A DNA stretch of 64,000 nt, from the NCBI RefSeq assembly GCF_002979475.1, contig NZ_PCOY01000001.1, positions 62,001 through 126,000 on the forward strand, read 5' to 3'. Below the pieces are notes generated by a model. It did not search any database and had not been told where the DNA came from. It saw only the letters and a program-made list of their open reading frames with translations. The position numbers and the translations under genes were made by a program. Every line of letters starts with the position of its first letter. The stretch's first letter is position 1. Below are positions 26,423-35,581 of the stretch, one piece after another. This DNA comes from Microbacterium sp. MYb62 (lineage in GTDB: Bacteria; Actinomycetota; Actinomycetes; Actinomycetales; Microbacteriaceae).

Positions 26423-27052
26423 GTGTCACTCGCGGTCTGGTTCTCGTTGCTGACCGCGTCCGTCGTGATCAGCTTCACGCCAGGGGCCGGCGCGATCAAC
26501 ACGATGTCGAACGCCATGAATCAGGGATGGCGACGCTCGATCTGGGGCATCATCGGCCAGCAGATCGCCCTGATCGTCCACGTGGCCATCGTCGCGGCAG
26601 GCGTGGGGCTCCTCGTCTCACGATCGGAGATCCTGTTCAACGGCATCCGCTATGCCGGCGCCGCGTACCTCGTGTTCCTCGGGATCCGCCTGATCCTGAC
26701 GAAGCCGTCGGTCGTCGTCGACGATGCTCCGGATCCGATCGACTCCCGCGAGAGCCACTGGTCGATGATCCGACGAGGGTTCTGGGTCAACCTCCTGAAC
26801 CCCAAGGCGATCGTGTTCTTCTTGGCGTTCATCCCGCAGTTCATCCGTCTCGATCAACCGCCGATCCCCCAGTACTTCGCTCTCATCGCCACCGTGGTCG
26901 TCGTGGATGTGCTCGTGATGTGGGGATTCTTCGCCGCGGCCGCCCGCCCCTTCCGACGGCTCACCCGGACCACACGCGGACAGCGAGTGCTCAACACGGT
27001 CTTCGGCGCCTTGTTCATCGTCGTCGCCGCCATCCTCGTTCTCCTGCACTGA
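26423..27052 (+). CDS. LysE-family amino-acid exporter
   Basis: 209-aa membrane protein with about six hydrophobic helices. The N-terminal family signature SFTPGAGAINTMSNAMNQGWRRSIWGIIGQ corresponds to the G-x-x-x-G/P region of LysE/RhtB translocators, and WVNLLNPKAIVFFLAF is the second conserved block. It exports amino acids or derivatives; the substrate is unknown. The gene begins at GTG with a leaderless-type promoter. Confidence 0.9.
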   Translation: MSLAVWFSLLTASVVISFTPGAGAINTMSNAMNQGWRRSIWGIIGQQIALIVHVAIVAAGVGLLVSRSEILFNGIRYAGAAYLVFLGIRLILTKPSVVVDDAPDPIDSRESHWSMIRRGFWVNLLNPKAIVFFLAFIPQFIRLDQPPIPQYFALIATVVVVDVLVMWGFFAAAARPFRRLTRTTRGQRVLNTVFGALFIVVAAILVLLH

Positions 27053-27080
27053 CGGCTTCTTCGCCTCTAGGCTGGACACG

Positions 27081-27428
27081 ATGGACATGGATGCCGCCGC
27101 CTTCGAGGAGCTCGTGATCGACGAGCTCGACCAGCTTCCCGACGACATGGTCGAAGGGTTGGAGAACGTCGTGTTCGTCGTGGAGGACCGCCCGGAAGAC
27201 GGAAGCCTCGATCTGCTCGGACTCTACGACGGCTTGGCCCTCACGGAGCGGACGCAGTACGGGATGGGCGAGCTCCCCGACCGGATCGTCGTCTACCGTG
27301 AGCCGCATCTGGCGCAGTGCGACACGGCCGAAGAGCTCCGGGACGAGATCCACACGACGCTCGTCCACGAGATCGCGCACTTCTACGGCATCGACGACGA
27401 GCAGCTGCACGAGATGGGCTGGGCATGA
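27081..27428 (+). CDS. Minimal metallopeptidase family protein (zincin)
   Basis: 115-aa protein of the 'metallopeptidase' family formerly called DUF1025, common in Actinobacteria. The zinc motif is HEIAH at residues 96-100 within TTLVHEIAHFYGIDDEQLHEMGW. The short length and single small domain match the family. Substrate unknown. It is first in a three-gene operon with clpS and a DUF2017 gene: 4-base overlaps at both junctions (ATGA, then GTGA). A link to Clp-dependent proteolysis is suggested only by context. TAGGCT ends 7 nt before the ATG. Confidence 0.86.
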   Translation: MDMDAAAFEELVIDELDQLPDDMVEGLENVVFVVEDRPEDGSLDLLGLYDGLALTERTQYGMGELPDRIVVYREPHLAQCDTAEELRDEIHTTLVHEIAHFYGIDDEQLHEMGWA

Positions 27429-27721
27429 GCACCCCGATCGCCGTCCCGGATCTCGACGAGGTGACCGACCTCCACGCCGCGCCACTCGAACCGTGGCAAG
27501 TCGTGGTCTGGAACGATCCCGTCAACCTCATGAGCTACGTGGTCCGCGTCTTCCGCACGTATTTCGGATACTCCGTCGACCATGCCACGGCACTGATGCT
27601 CGCGGTCCATCATGAGGGGCACGCGATCGTCGCCACCGGACCGCGCGAGACCATGGAGGTCCACGCCCAGGCGATGCACGACTTCGGACTCTGGGCGACC
27701 GTGAGGAAGGCTCCCCTGTGA
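27425..27721 (+). CDS. clpS: ClpS, N-end-rule adaptor for the Clp protease
   Basis: 98-aa adaptor that delivers proteins with destabilising N-terminal residues to ClpC/ClpA. Its core has VVVWNDPVNLMSYVVRVF (Asn30/Asp31 of the N-degron pocket), His62 in AVHHEGHAIV, and the MEVHAQAMHDFGLWATV ending. ATG 27425 overlaps the upstream stop. The flexible N-terminus of about 20 residues is typical. Confidence 0.95.
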   Translation: MSTPIAVPDLDEVTDLHAAPLEPWQVVVWNDPVNLMSYVVRVFRTYFGYSVDHATALMLAVHHEGHAIVATGPRETMEVHAQAMHDFGLWATVRKAPL

Positions 27722-28218
27722 CCTCGGACCCGATCGTCGCCCCGATCACGATGATCGAGGGATTCCACCTCGCGCAACTCGTGGATGATTTCCTCGAACT
27801 CATCGACACGTCGCGGGACTCCGGGGACCCGGCGATCGAACGATTGACGCCGAGCCCCTATCCGGACGACCCGGATTCCGCCACCGACTTCGCTGCGAGC
27901 ACGCGCGGTGATCTCCTCGACCGTCGACTCGCCGACGCCCGCAGGATGCGCGAAGCGCTCAGCGCCGTCGCCGGCCGCGGCGAGCCGCTCGAGCACGAGG
28001 CGCTCGACACCCGAGACGTCCTCATCGCCGCGGACGACGTCGATGCGTGGCTCCGGACGTTGACCGCCATTCGCCTCGTCGTCGCCACACGACTCGGGAT
28101 CACGTCAGACGAGCAGAGCAGCACCGATGGGCGGCACGACGTCTACGACTGGCTCGGCTACCGCCTCGAACTGCTCATCCAAGCGGCCGACGAGGCAGAC
28201 GCCGATCGGGAGCTCTAG
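27718..28218 (+). CDS. DUF2017 family protein
   Basis: 166-aa soluble protein of the actinobacterial DUF2017 family, which commonly follows clpS. Helical and acidic, with no catalytic motif visible; the conserved end is YDWLGYRLELLIQAA. GTG 27718 overlaps the clpS stop. Its TAG stop shares CTAG with the convergent kinase gene at 28215. Function unknown. Confidence 0.82.
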   Translation: MTSDPIVAPITMIEGFHLAQLVDDFLELIDTSRDSGDPAIERLTPSPYPDDPDSATDFAASTRGDLLDRRLADARRMREALSAVAGRGEPLEHEALDTRDVLIAADDVDAWLRTLTAIRLVVATRLGITSDEQSSTDGRHDVYDWLGYRLELLIQAADEADADREL

Positions 28219-28796
28219 GGAACCTCGACGATTCGGGTCGCAAGGGCCCGGGGATCGTCACGTTCGACATGGCGACGCTCCTGCGTAGCCCACCGGTCCC
28301 AGTGCGGACGGTAGGTCTCGCCGTCACGTGCCAGGGCCCGCGCCTTGCGTGATTCCTCGGCAGACTCGACCCAGATGCGGACGTCGGCGAGACCCGCGGT
28401 CGATGGCCGCAGGATGCCGCTGCCCTCAACGATCACGCCGAGCGCAGGATCGACGGCATGGCTCTCCGCTTCAGCGTCGACGTCCCAGTCCCACCGCCGC
28501 CAGGTGCCGAGGAATCCGCGGCCGTGAGGTCGGAGAATCCAGTCAAGCGCACGCTCCGCCCCACTGTCGAGTCCGTCCCAGCCCGGGTAGAGAGAGTCGA
28601 GCGCGACCAACTGCACGTGTCCGAGCACCGGCCAGCGCCGGACCAGCAGAGCGGCGAGCGAAGACTTACCCGCGCCGCTGCAGCCGTCGATCAGCACCAC
28701 AGGATTCGCTGCCGCCAGGGCACGGATGTCCTGCTCGATCAGGGCCGCAGCGCGCTCCAGCGCCGCCGCGACGGGATCGTCACTTCTTGAGGGCAC
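28215..28796 (-). CDS. P-loop nucleotide kinase-like protein
   Basis: 193-aa protein. Walker A GCSGAGKSS is at residues 38-46 (VVLIDGCSGAGKSSLAALL), with DSLYPGWDGL downstream, LGVIVEGSGIL as a Walker-B-like strand, and the ending AEESRKARALARDGETYRPHWDRWA. This pattern resembles uridine-kinase-like/AAA-18 small kinases of Actinobacteria. The substrate is unknown. It starts within the end of the GerW-like gene (17-bp overlap), so the two are co-translated. Confidence 0.78.
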   Translation of the reverse strand: MPSRSDDPVAAALERAAALIEQDIRALAAANPVVLIDGCSGAGKSSLAALLVRRWPVLGHVQLVALDSLYPGWDGLDSGAERALDWILRPHGRGFLGTWRRWDWDVDAEAESHAVDPALGVIVEGSGILRPSTAGLADVRIWVESAEESRKARALARDGETYRPHWDRWATQERRHVERDDPRALATRIVEVP

Positions 28797-29097
28797 GGAT
28801 GATACGGGTGAGAGCGCGTCCGGCAACCCAGACGAAAGGCACAGCGACGACGAGCAGCGTGACGATGTTCGGCTCGAACCGCAGGCCCTCCTCGCGACGC
28901 ACGTAGACGCCGACCGGGACCGACACGCCTCCGCCGCCCCCGCCCTCGGCACCGTCTCCGCTGCCGCCACCGAATCCTGAGTAGGTGAACGCGACGGGGG
29001 TGATGCTCACTCCGTCGACGTCCTGCGGCTCTCCGTACGCGCTCTTCACGCCGAAGGACGCAGCTTGCTTTCCGAGTTCCAGTGCAATGTTCGGCAT
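28780..29097 (-). CDS. GerW/YtfJ-family protein
   Basis: 105-aa protein similar to the sporulation protein YtfJ (GerW) family. The segment FGVKSAYGEPQDVDGVSITPVAFTYSGFGGG with a glycine-rich run, then GVYVRRE, is the family core, and a C-terminal hydrophobic helix (LLVVAVPFVWVAGRAL) probably anchors it to the membrane. Nothing else here suggests spore formation, and homologues occur in non-sporulating actinobacteria, so the role is open. TAGCGT ends 6 nt before the ATG (leaderless). Confidence 0.8.
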   Translation of the reverse strand: MPNIALELGKQAASFGVKSAYGEPQDVDGVSITPVAFTYSGFGGGSGDGAEGGGGGGVSVPVGVYVRREEGLRFEPNIVTLLVVAVPFVWVAGRALTRIIRALKK

Positions 29098-29103
29098 ACC
29101 CCC

Positions 29104-29109
29104 ACGCTA
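29104..29109 (-). promoter_or_regulatory. -10 box (TAGCGT) of leaderless gerW-kinase operon
   Basis: TAGCGT on the minus strand, 6 nt, then ATG 29097. Confidence 0.55.
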
Positions 29110-29134
29110 GCCGAGGAAGCGCACGCGCGTGGGA

Positions 29135-30391
29135 TCAATCCAGGCCGTGCGCCTTCGGATGCGGCGCGGCGCCCCGCCCGTCTCCCCGGCCGATGTGTCG
29201 CGCACGGCTGATCGTCGCAGATCCGAACCGCGCCACCGCCTCATCGACCGCCCCCTCGACTTTGCGCCAGTCTTCGTCGTCGTCCCAGAGAGCGAGTCCC
29301 GCGCCCCCAGCCGGCCGCAGATTCTCGGCACGCACACCGACCAATCTCACGGGATCACGCCGATCGATCTGCTCGAACAGCGCCTGGGCGGCTTCGCCGA
29401 TGCGCTGCCCGACGGCCGTGGGCTCACTCAGAGTCTGCGACCGGTTCAAGGTGCGGAAGTCATCGAAGCGGATCTTGATGGCAACGGTCGAGGTCTCCCA
29501 CTCCGCACGTCGGAGCCGGGCGGCGACACGGTCGGCTAGCCGGAGAAGCTCGGCGCGGAGGAACGGGCGGTCAAGGATGTCCTGGTCGAAGGTCTCCTCA
29601 TGCCCGATGCTCTTCTCCACGCGGGCGGTGTCGACCACTCGGGCGTCCTCCCCGAGTGCGAGCTGCGAGAGACGGCCGCTGAGGGCGGGGCCGACCGCGC
29701 GCTCGAGCATCTCGCGCGGAGCGTCGCGCACATCCTGCACCGTGCGGATGCCGCGGGCCTCCAGCGCCTCCGCGGCCTTCGGCCCCACGCCCCACATGGC
29801 GCGGACCGACCGGGGCGCGAGGAAATCGAGCGTGTCCTTCCCCGCGACCACGAGCATCCCATCGGGCTTGGCGAACGTCGATGCCATCTTCGCGACGTGC
29901 TTCGTCGCCGCGACGCCGACGCTGCACGTGATGCCGACCTCGTCGAGCACACGCTCGCGGATCAGCTCCGCGATACGCGCCGGGCTCCCCCACAGTCGCC
30001 GCACACCCTGCACATCGAGGAACGCTTCGTCGACCGACAGGGGTTCCACCAGCGGGGTGAACGACTCGAAGATGGCCATGACCTGCCGAGACACCTCTTG
30101 GTAGCGGTGGAAGTGCGGGAGGACGATGCGGGCGGAAGGGCACAGCCGAAGCGCCTGCGAGACCGGCATCGCCGCACGTACGCCGTAGCGGCGAGCCTCG
30201 TACGAGGCACTCGAGACGACGGATCGGCCGTCCGGTGCCCCGATGATCAGCGGGAGGCCACGGAGGGAGGGGTCGTCGAGCACCTCGACCGCCGCATAGA
30301 ACGCATCCATGTCGACGTGCAGGATGCGCGTGCCGGTGTCGTCGGCATCGGCGGCGGAGACGATGCGCCCCCTGCCGTCACCGTGTCCCAT
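29135..30391 (-). CDS. dinB: DNA polymerase IV (Y-family, DinB)
   Basis: 418-aa error-prone translesion polymerase. Catalytic motifs are HVDMDAFYAAVEVL (metal-binding Asp) and PLSVDEAFLDV (Asp-Glu), with the steric-gate aromatic Phe-Tyr following the first. The helix-hairpin-helix MWGVGPKAAEALEARGI and little-finger domain follow. The extreme C-terminus is basic. The presence of all catalytic acids suggests it is active, unlike some mycobacterial ImuB-like relatives. ATG 30391 follows GAGAAT by 6 nt. Confidence 0.94.
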   Translation of the reverse strand: MGHGDGRGRIVSAADADDTGTRILHVDMDAFYAAVEVLDDPSLRGLPLIIGAPDGRSVVSSASYEARRYGVRAAMPVSQALRLCPSARIVLPHFHRYQEVSRQVMAIFESFTPLVEPLSVDEAFLDVQGVRRLWGSPARIAELIRERVLDEVGITCSVGVAATKHVAKMASTFAKPDGMLVVAGKDTLDFLAPRSVRAMWGVGPKAAEALEARGIRTVQDVRDAPREMLERAVGPALSGRLSQLALGEDARVVDTARVEKSIGHEETFDQDILDRPFLRAELLRLADRVAARLRRAEWETSTVAIKIRFDDFRTLNRSQTLSEPTAVGQRIGEAAQALFEQIDRRDPVRLVGVRAENLRPAGGAGLALWDDDEDWRKVEGAVDEAVARFGSATISRARHIGRGDGRGAAPHPKAHGLD

Positions 30392-30438
30392 ACGACCATT
30401 CTCCCCCGGGCCTCCGACACGAGGCCCGGGGCCGCACG

Positions 30439-31953
30439 CTACTGGGCAGCGCGCTCGAGGATGAGTTCACGGACGCGGGCGGCGTCGGCCTGGCCCTTCA
30501 TCGCCTTCATGACCGCACCGATCACGGCACCGGCGGCCTGCACCTTGCCGTCCTTGATCTTGGCCATCACGTCGGGCTGCGCGGCGAGGGCCTCGTCGAT
30601 CGCGGCGATCAGCGCACCGTCGTCGGACACGACCGCGAGGCCGCGGGCGTCGACGACCTCCTGCGGGGTGCCCTCACCGGCGATGACGCCTTCGAGCACC
30701 TGGCGCGCGAGCTTGTCGGTGAGCGTTCCCGCGTCGACGAGCAGCTGCAGGGCGGCGACGTTGTCCGGGCTGATCAGCTCCGTCGCATCCTTCTCCTGGG
30801 TGTTCGCGATGCGGGTGATCTCGCCGGTCCACCACTTGCGCGCGGTGGCCGGAGTCGCGCCGGCCGCGATCGTCGCCTCGACGACCTCGAGCAGACCGCC
30901 GTTGCGCACGTCCTGGAACTCCAGGTCGGTGAAGCCCCACTCCGTCATCAGGCGGCGTCGGCGGGCGACCGGCTGCTCCGGAAGAGCCGCACGCAGCTCC
31001 TCGATCAGCGCGGCGGCCGGGTCCACCGGCAGCAGATCGGGTTCGGGGAAATAGCGGTAGTCGTCGGCATCCGACTTCGGGCGTCCGGGCGACGTGGTAC
31101 CGGTGTCCTCGTGCCAGTGGCGCGTCTCCTGCGTGATCGTTCCCCCGTCGGCGAGGATCTGCGCCTGCCGCTGGATCTCGTACTTGACCGCACGCTCGAC
31201 CGAGCGCATCGAGTTGACGTTCTTCGTCTCGGTGCGGGTGCCCAGCTTCTCGCTGCCACGCGGACGCAGCGAGACGTTCGCATCGCAGCGCAGGTTTCCG
31301 CGTTCCAGCCGGGCCTCGGAGATACCCAGACCGCGGACGATGTCACGGATCGCCTGCACGTAGGCCTTGGCGACCTCCGGTGCACGGTGTTCGGTGCCGT
31401 AGATGATGTTCGTCACGATCTCGACCAGCGGCACACCCGCACGGTTGTAGTCGACCAGCGAGTACTCTGCGCCCTGGATGCGTCCGGTCGCCCCGCCCAT
31501 GTGGGTGAGCTTGCCGGCGTCCTCCTCCATGTGCGCGCGCTCGATCGGGATCGTGATGAGCGTGCCGTCTTCGAGTTCGACTTCGACCGATCCCTCGTAC
31601 GCGATCGGCTCGTCGTACTGCGAGATCTGGTAGTTCTTGCCCAGGTCCGGGTAGAAGTAGTTCTTCCTGGCGAACCGGCTCGACTCCGCGATCGAGCAGC
31701 CGAGAGCGAGGCCCAGGCTGATCGACGAGCGGATCGCGGTCTCGTTCACGACAGGCAGCGATCCGGGAAGGCCGAGGTCGACCGGAGCGATGAGAGTGTT
31801 CGGCTCCGCGGCGTGATAGGCCTCGTTGGCCGGGTTCGGCGCGTCGGAGAACATCTTCGTGTGGGTGTTGAGCTCGACGTGCACCTCGAATCCGAGGACC
31901 GGCTCGAACAGCTCGAGCGCCTTGTCGAAGTCCATGAGCTTGGCGGCGGCCAT
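30439..31953 (-). CDS. gatB: Asp/Glu-tRNA amidotransferase subunit B
   Basis: 504-aa kinase-like subunit that activates the carboxylate of Asp-tRNA(Asn)/Glu-tRNA(Gln) and binds the tRNA. The family segments [41 protein letters not shown] and [17 protein letters not shown] are intact, and a YqeY-like tail domain occupies the last 150 residues. ATG 31953 overlaps the gatA stop (TGATG). It is the last gene of gatCAB. Confidence 0.97.
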   Translation of the reverse strand: MAAAKLMDFDKALELFEPVLGFEVHVELNTHTKMFSDAPNPANEAYHAAEPNTLIAPVDLGLPGSLPVVNETAIRSSISLGLALGCSIAESSRFARKNYFYPDLGKNYQISQYDEPIAYEGSVEVELEDGTLITIPIERAHMEEDAGKLTHMGGATGRIQGAEYSLVDYNRAGVPLVEIVTNIIYGTEHRAPEVAKAYVQAIRDIVRGLGISEARLERGNLRCDANVSLRPRGSEKLGTRTETKNVNSMRSVERAVKYEIQRQAQILADGGTITQETRHWHEDTGTTSPGRPKSDADDYRYFPEPDLLPVDPAAALIEELRAALPEQPVARRRRLMTEWGFTDLEFQDVRNGGLLEVVEATIAAGATPATARKWWTGEITRIANTQEKDATELISPDNVAALQLLVDAGTLTDKLARQVLEGVIAGEGTPQEVVDARGLAVVSDDGALIAAIDEALAAQPDVMAKIKDGKVQAAGAVIGAVMKAMKGQADAARVRELILERAAQ

Positions 31954-33470
31954 CAGCGGTTCGCTCCTGCGAGCTGCGGTGCGCGGGTGAGCAGTGGCGC
32001 ACCCCACGAGTCGACGAGCAGCGTCTCGAGCGCAGCGCCGACCTTGTAGAGACGTGCGTCCTCCCGTGCGGGGGCGATGAACTGGATGCCGACGGGGAGG
32101 CCGTCGTCATCCGCCAGACCGCTGGGGATGGAGATGCCGGGAACACCGGCGAGGTTCACCGGGATCGTGGTGATGTCGTTGAGGTACATCTGCAGCGGAT
32201 CGTCGATCTTCTCGCCGAGCTTGAACGCCGTGGTGGGTGCGGACGGCGTCGCGATGACGTCGACCTCGGCGAAGGCGTTCGCGAAGTCCTGCTGGATGAG
32301 GGTGCGAACCTTCTGCGCGCTGCCGTAGTAGGCGTCGTAGTATCCGGCCGACAGCGCATACGTGCCGAGGATGATGCGGCGCTTGACCTCGTCGCCGAAG
32401 CCGGCCTCGCGGGTCGCGGACATGACGTCCTCGACGGTCGGGTTGCCGTCAGGCGTCACCCGCAGACCGAAGCGCACCGAGTCGAACTTCGCCAGGTTGC
32501 TCGACGCCTCGGCGGGAAGGATCAGGTAGTACGCGGCGACGCCGTACTCGAAGTGCGGAGCACCGATCTCCACGATCTCGGCCCCCTGCGCCTCCATGAG
32601 CGCCAGTGCGCTGCGGAAGGAGGCGGCGACACCGGGCTGGAAGCCGCTGTCAGGCAGCTCACGGATCACACCGACCTTGAGTCCCTTGAGCACGTCTCCG
32701 CGCGCACCCTCACGAGCCGCCTCGGCGAACGACGGCCACGCGTCGCGCAGCGAGGTCGAGTCCTTCGGGTCATGCCCGCCGATCGCATCATGCAGCAATC
32801 CGGAGTCGAGCACGGTCCGGGAGACCGGGCCGACCTGGTCGAGGCTGGAGGCGAGGGCGATCGCGCCGTAGCGGCTCACCCCGCCGTACGTCGGTTTGAC
32901 GCCGACCGTTCCGGTCACGTGGGCGGGCTGACGGATCGAGCCCCCCGTGTCGGAGCCGAGGGCGAGCGGTGCTTCGAAGGCGGCGACCGCGGCGGCCGAG
33001 CCACCACCGGAGCCACCGGGGATGCGATCGAGATCCCAGGGGTTGCGCGTGGGGCCGTAGGCCGAGTGCTCGGTCGACGAGCCCATCGCGAACTCGTCCA
33101 TGTTCGTCTTGCCCAGCGGGATCAACCCGGCGGCACGGGACCGTGCGACGACCGTGGCGTCGTAGGGCGAGAGGTACCCCTCGAGGATGCGCGAGCCGCT
33201 TGTCGTGGGCTGGTCGGTCGTGACGAGGACGTCCTTGATGGCGAGCGGCACACCCGCGAGCGGGCCGAGGGCCTCACCGGAGGCACGACGGGCATCGATG
33301 GCCGCTGCGGCCTCGAGAGCCCCGTCGTTGACGTGCAGGAACGCGTGGACGTCGCCGTCCACCGCCGCGATGCGATCGAGGTGTGCCTGAGTCGCCTCGA
33401 CGCTCGACACCTCGCGAGAGGCGAGCTTCGCGGCGAGATCCGCCGCGTCCAGCCGGATGATGTCGCTCAC
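31953..33470 (-). CDS. gatA: Asp/Glu-tRNA amidotransferase subunit A
   Basis: 505-aa amidase-signature enzyme that releases ammonia from glutamine for the transamidation. The Ser-cisSer-Lys triad is visible: Lys79 in LAIKD, Ser154 in GGSGGGS and nucleophile Ser178 in [15 protein letters not shown] 33470 overlaps the gatC stop. Part of gatCAB. Confidence 0.97.
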   Translation of the reverse strand: MSDIIRLDAADLAAKLASREVSSVEATQAHLDRIAAVDGDVHAFLHVNDGALEAAAAIDARRASGEALGPLAGVPLAIKDVLVTTDQPTTSGSRILEGYLSPYDATVVARSRAAGLIPLGKTNMDEFAMGSSTEHSAYGPTRNPWDLDRIPGGSGGGSAAAVAAFEAPLALGSDTGGSIRQPAHVTGTVGVKPTYGGVSRYGAIALASSLDQVGPVSRTVLDSGLLHDAIGGHDPKDSTSLRDAWPSFAEAAREGARGDVLKGLKVGVIRELPDSGFQPGVAASFRSALALMEAQGAEIVEIGAPHFEYGVAAYYLILPAEASSNLAKFDSVRFGLRVTPDGNPTVEDVMSATREAGFGDEVKRRIILGTYALSAGYYDAYYGSAQKVRTLIQQDFANAFAEVDVIATPSAPTTAFKLGEKIDDPLQMYLNDITTIPVNLAGVPGISIPSGLADDDGLPVGIQFIAPAREDARLYKVGAALETLLVDSWGAPLLTRAPQLAGANR

Positions 33471-33766
33471 TGCTCTTCTCCCAGGATCGCGGTGACGCGG
33501 AAGCGGCCGTCGGCGGCATCCGGGGCGTTCTGAAGCACCTGCTCATGCGTGAGCGTCTGTCCGACCACGTCAGGACGGAACACGTTGCTCAACGGGATGG
33601 GGTGGCTCGTCGCGACGACATCGGCCGTCGCGACCTCCGACACCTTCGCGATGTTGTCGACGATCGCGTCGAGCTGGCCCGTGAGCCGCGACACCTCGTC
33701 GTCGTTCAGCTGGATGCGTGCGAGTACACCGAGGTGGCGCACGAGTTCAGGGGTGATTTCAGACAC
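33467..33766 (-). CDS. gatC: Asp/Glu-tRNA amidotransferase subunit C
   Basis: 99-aa stabilising subunit wrapped around GatA/GatB. The pattern [35 protein letters not shown] and the later [10 protein letters not shown] match GatC. It starts at GTG 33766, with TAGACT 6 nt upstream, so the whole gatCAB operon appears to start from a leaderless transcript; the intervening GGGGGA may also act as a ribosome site on longer transcripts. Confidence 0.93.
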   Translation of the reverse strand: MSEITPELVRHLGVLARIQLNDDEVSRLTGQLDAIVDNIAKVSEVATADVVATSHPIPLSNVFRPDVVGQTLTHEQVLQNAPDAADGRFRVTAILGEEQ

Positions 33767-33772
33767 TCCCCC

Positions 33773-33778
33773 AGTCTA
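33773..33778 (-). promoter_or_regulatory. -10 box (TAGACT) of gatCAB
   Basis: TAGACT on the minus strand, 6 nt, then GTG 33766. Confidence 0.55.
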
Positions 33779-33821
33779 GTTGGCGCGCTCCCCCGCCCCA
33801 TGCCCGACGAGTAGCTCGTCC

Positions 33822-33827
33822 TATGCT
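33822..33827 (+). promoter_or_regulatory. -10 box (TATGCT) of leaderless acyl-CoA ligase gene
   Basis: TATGCT, 6 nt, then GTG 33834. The gatC and ligase promoters are back to back within about 60 bp. Confidence 0.55.
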
Positions 33828-33833
33828 GGGCGG

Positions 33834-35534
33834 GTGAGCACGTTCCAACCCCCTCGCCCGTGGATCGCCAGCTATGCCGCAGGAGTTCCGGAAGATCTCC
33901 CTCCTGTCGACGGATCGCTCGTGGACATCGTCGCCGCTTCCGCACAGGACTACCCGGATGCCCCCGCCCTCCAGTTCTTCGGACGCGAGACCAGCTATGC
34001 CGAATTGCAGGCGGCGATCGACCGCGCGGCAGCGGGCCTGCGCGATCTCGGTGTCCGCGCCGGCGACCCGGTCGCCATCGTGCTCCCGAACTGCCCCCAG
34101 CACATCGTGGCCTTCTACGCCGTGCTCCGGCTCGGCGCCGTCGTCGTCGAGCACAACCCGCTCTACACGCCCCGCGAGCTGCGCAAGCAGTTCGAGGACC
34201 ATGGCGCGAAGCATGCGATCGTGTGGAACAAGGTCGTCTCCACCGTGCAGGAGTTCCCCGCCGATCTGGCCGTGACGAACCTCATCTCCGTCGATGTCAC
34301 ACGCGCGATGCCGTTCCTCACCCGCTTCGCCCTGCGACTTCCGGTCGCCAAGGCGCGCGAGTCCCGCGCGGCACTCACCGAGAAGGTGCGCGGCACCGTT
34401 TCCTGGGACTCGTTGCTCGTTTCGGCTCCGCTCCCGGCATCGCACCCGAAGCCGGGAACCGACGATCTCGCGATCATCCAGTACACCTCCGGAACGACGG
34501 GAACACCGAAGGGAGCGGCGCTCACCCACCGCAACCTCCTGGCGAATGCCGCGCAGGCGCAGGCCTGGGTGCCGTCGATCCAGCGCGGCAAGGGATGCGT
34601 CGTGTACGCGGTCCTGCCGATGTTCCACGCGTACGGACTCACACTCTGCCTGACCTTCGCGATGTCGATGGGGGCGCGACTCGTGCTCTTCCCCAAGTTC
34701 GACCCCGACCTCGTGCTCGACGTCGTCAAGAAGCACCCCGCGACGTTCCTGCCGCTCGTCCCGCCCATCGCCGACCGTCTGCTCGCCGCGGCGAAGGCGA
34801 AGGGCGTGTCGCTCGACGGCATCGAGGTCGCGATCTCCGGGGCGATGGCGCTGCCGCACGAGCTGGTCGTCCCCTTCGAGGAAGCCACGCACGGCTACCT
34901 CGTCGAGGGCTACGGGCTGAGCGAGTGCTCGCCCGTCCTCATGGCGAACCCGGTCGCAGACAATCGCGTGCCCGGCACCGTCGGGCTCCCGCTTCCCGGC
35001 ACCGAATGCCGCGTGGTCGATCCGGAGAATCCCACGGAGGACGTGCCCTCGGGTTCCGCCGGCGAACTGGTCGTCCGCGGCCCGCAGGTCTTCTCCGGCT
35101 ACTACGGCAAGCCGGAAGAGACCGAGGCGGTCTTCGTCGACGGGTGGTACCGCACGGGCGACATCGTCACGATCGACGATGCAGGATTCGTGCGCATCGT
35201 CGATCGCATCAAGGAGCTCATCATCACGGGCGGCTTCAACGTCGCCCCCACCGAGGTGGAGAACGCACTGCGTCAGCACCCGAACGTCGCGGATGCGGCG
35301 GTCGTCGGTCTGCCGAGCGACCACTCGGGCGAGGAGGTCGTCGCAGCCATCGTCGTCGATCCCGGAACCGATGTCGACGTCGAGGCGATCCGCGAGTTCG
35401 CCCGCAGCATCCTGACTCCCTACAAGGTTCCACGTCGCGTGTTCGTGGTCGACGAGCTCCCCAAATCCCTCATCGGCAAGGTGCTCCGGCGTCAGGTGAA
35501 GGCGAAGCTGGTCTCCCTGACGACCGGCGCCTGA
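33834..35534 (+). CDS. Long-chain fatty-acid-CoA ligase (AMP-forming)
   Basis: 566-aa ANL-superfamily enzyme activating a carboxylic acid to acyl-AMP and then acyl-CoA. The P-loop YTSGTTGTPKGAALTH, the A5 motif EGYGLSECSPV, the A7 region WYRTGDIV and the A8 hinge RIKELIITGGFNV, with the catalytic C-terminal Lys in LPKSLIGKVLRR, are all present. Length and VVVEHNPLYTPREL fit FadD-type ligases for medium/long chains. It probably feeds beta-oxidation or lipid synthesis. Confidence 0.94.
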   Translation: MSTFQPPRPWIASYAAGVPEDLPPVDGSLVDIVAASAQDYPDAPALQFFGRETSYAELQAAIDRAAAGLRDLGVRAGDPVAIVLPNCPQHIVAFYAVLRLGAVVVEHNPLYTPRELRKQFEDHGAKHAIVWNKVVSTVQEFPADLAVTNLISVDVTRAMPFLTRFALRLPVAKARESRAALTEKVRGTVSWDSLLVSAPLPASHPKPGTDDLAIIQYTSGTTGTPKGAALTHRNLLANAAQAQAWVPSIQRGKGCVVYAVLPMFHAYGLTLCLTFAMSMGARLVLFPKFDPDLVLDVVKKHPATFLPLVPPIADRLLAAAKAKGVSLDGIEVAISGAMALPHELVVPFEEATHGYLVEGYGLSECSPVLMANPVADNRVPGTVGLPLPGTECRVVDPENPTEDVPSGSAGELVVRGPQVFSGYYGKPEETEAVFVDGWYRTGDIVTIDDAGFVRIVDRIKELIITGGFNVAPTEVENALRQHPNVADAAVVGLPSDHSGEEVVAAIVVDPGTDVDVEAIREFARSILTPYKVPRRVFVVDELPKSLIGKVLRRQVKAKLVSLTTGA

Positions 35535-35569
35535 GGACGCCCTCACAGGCGCCGAGCGCCGACGCGCGC

Positions 35570-35575
35570 TACCCT
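35570..35575 (+). promoter_or_regulatory. -10 box (TACCCT) of leaderless DEAD-box helicase gene
   Basis: TACCCT, 6 nt, then GTG 35582. Confidence 0.5.
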
Positions 35576-35581
35576 TGGGAA

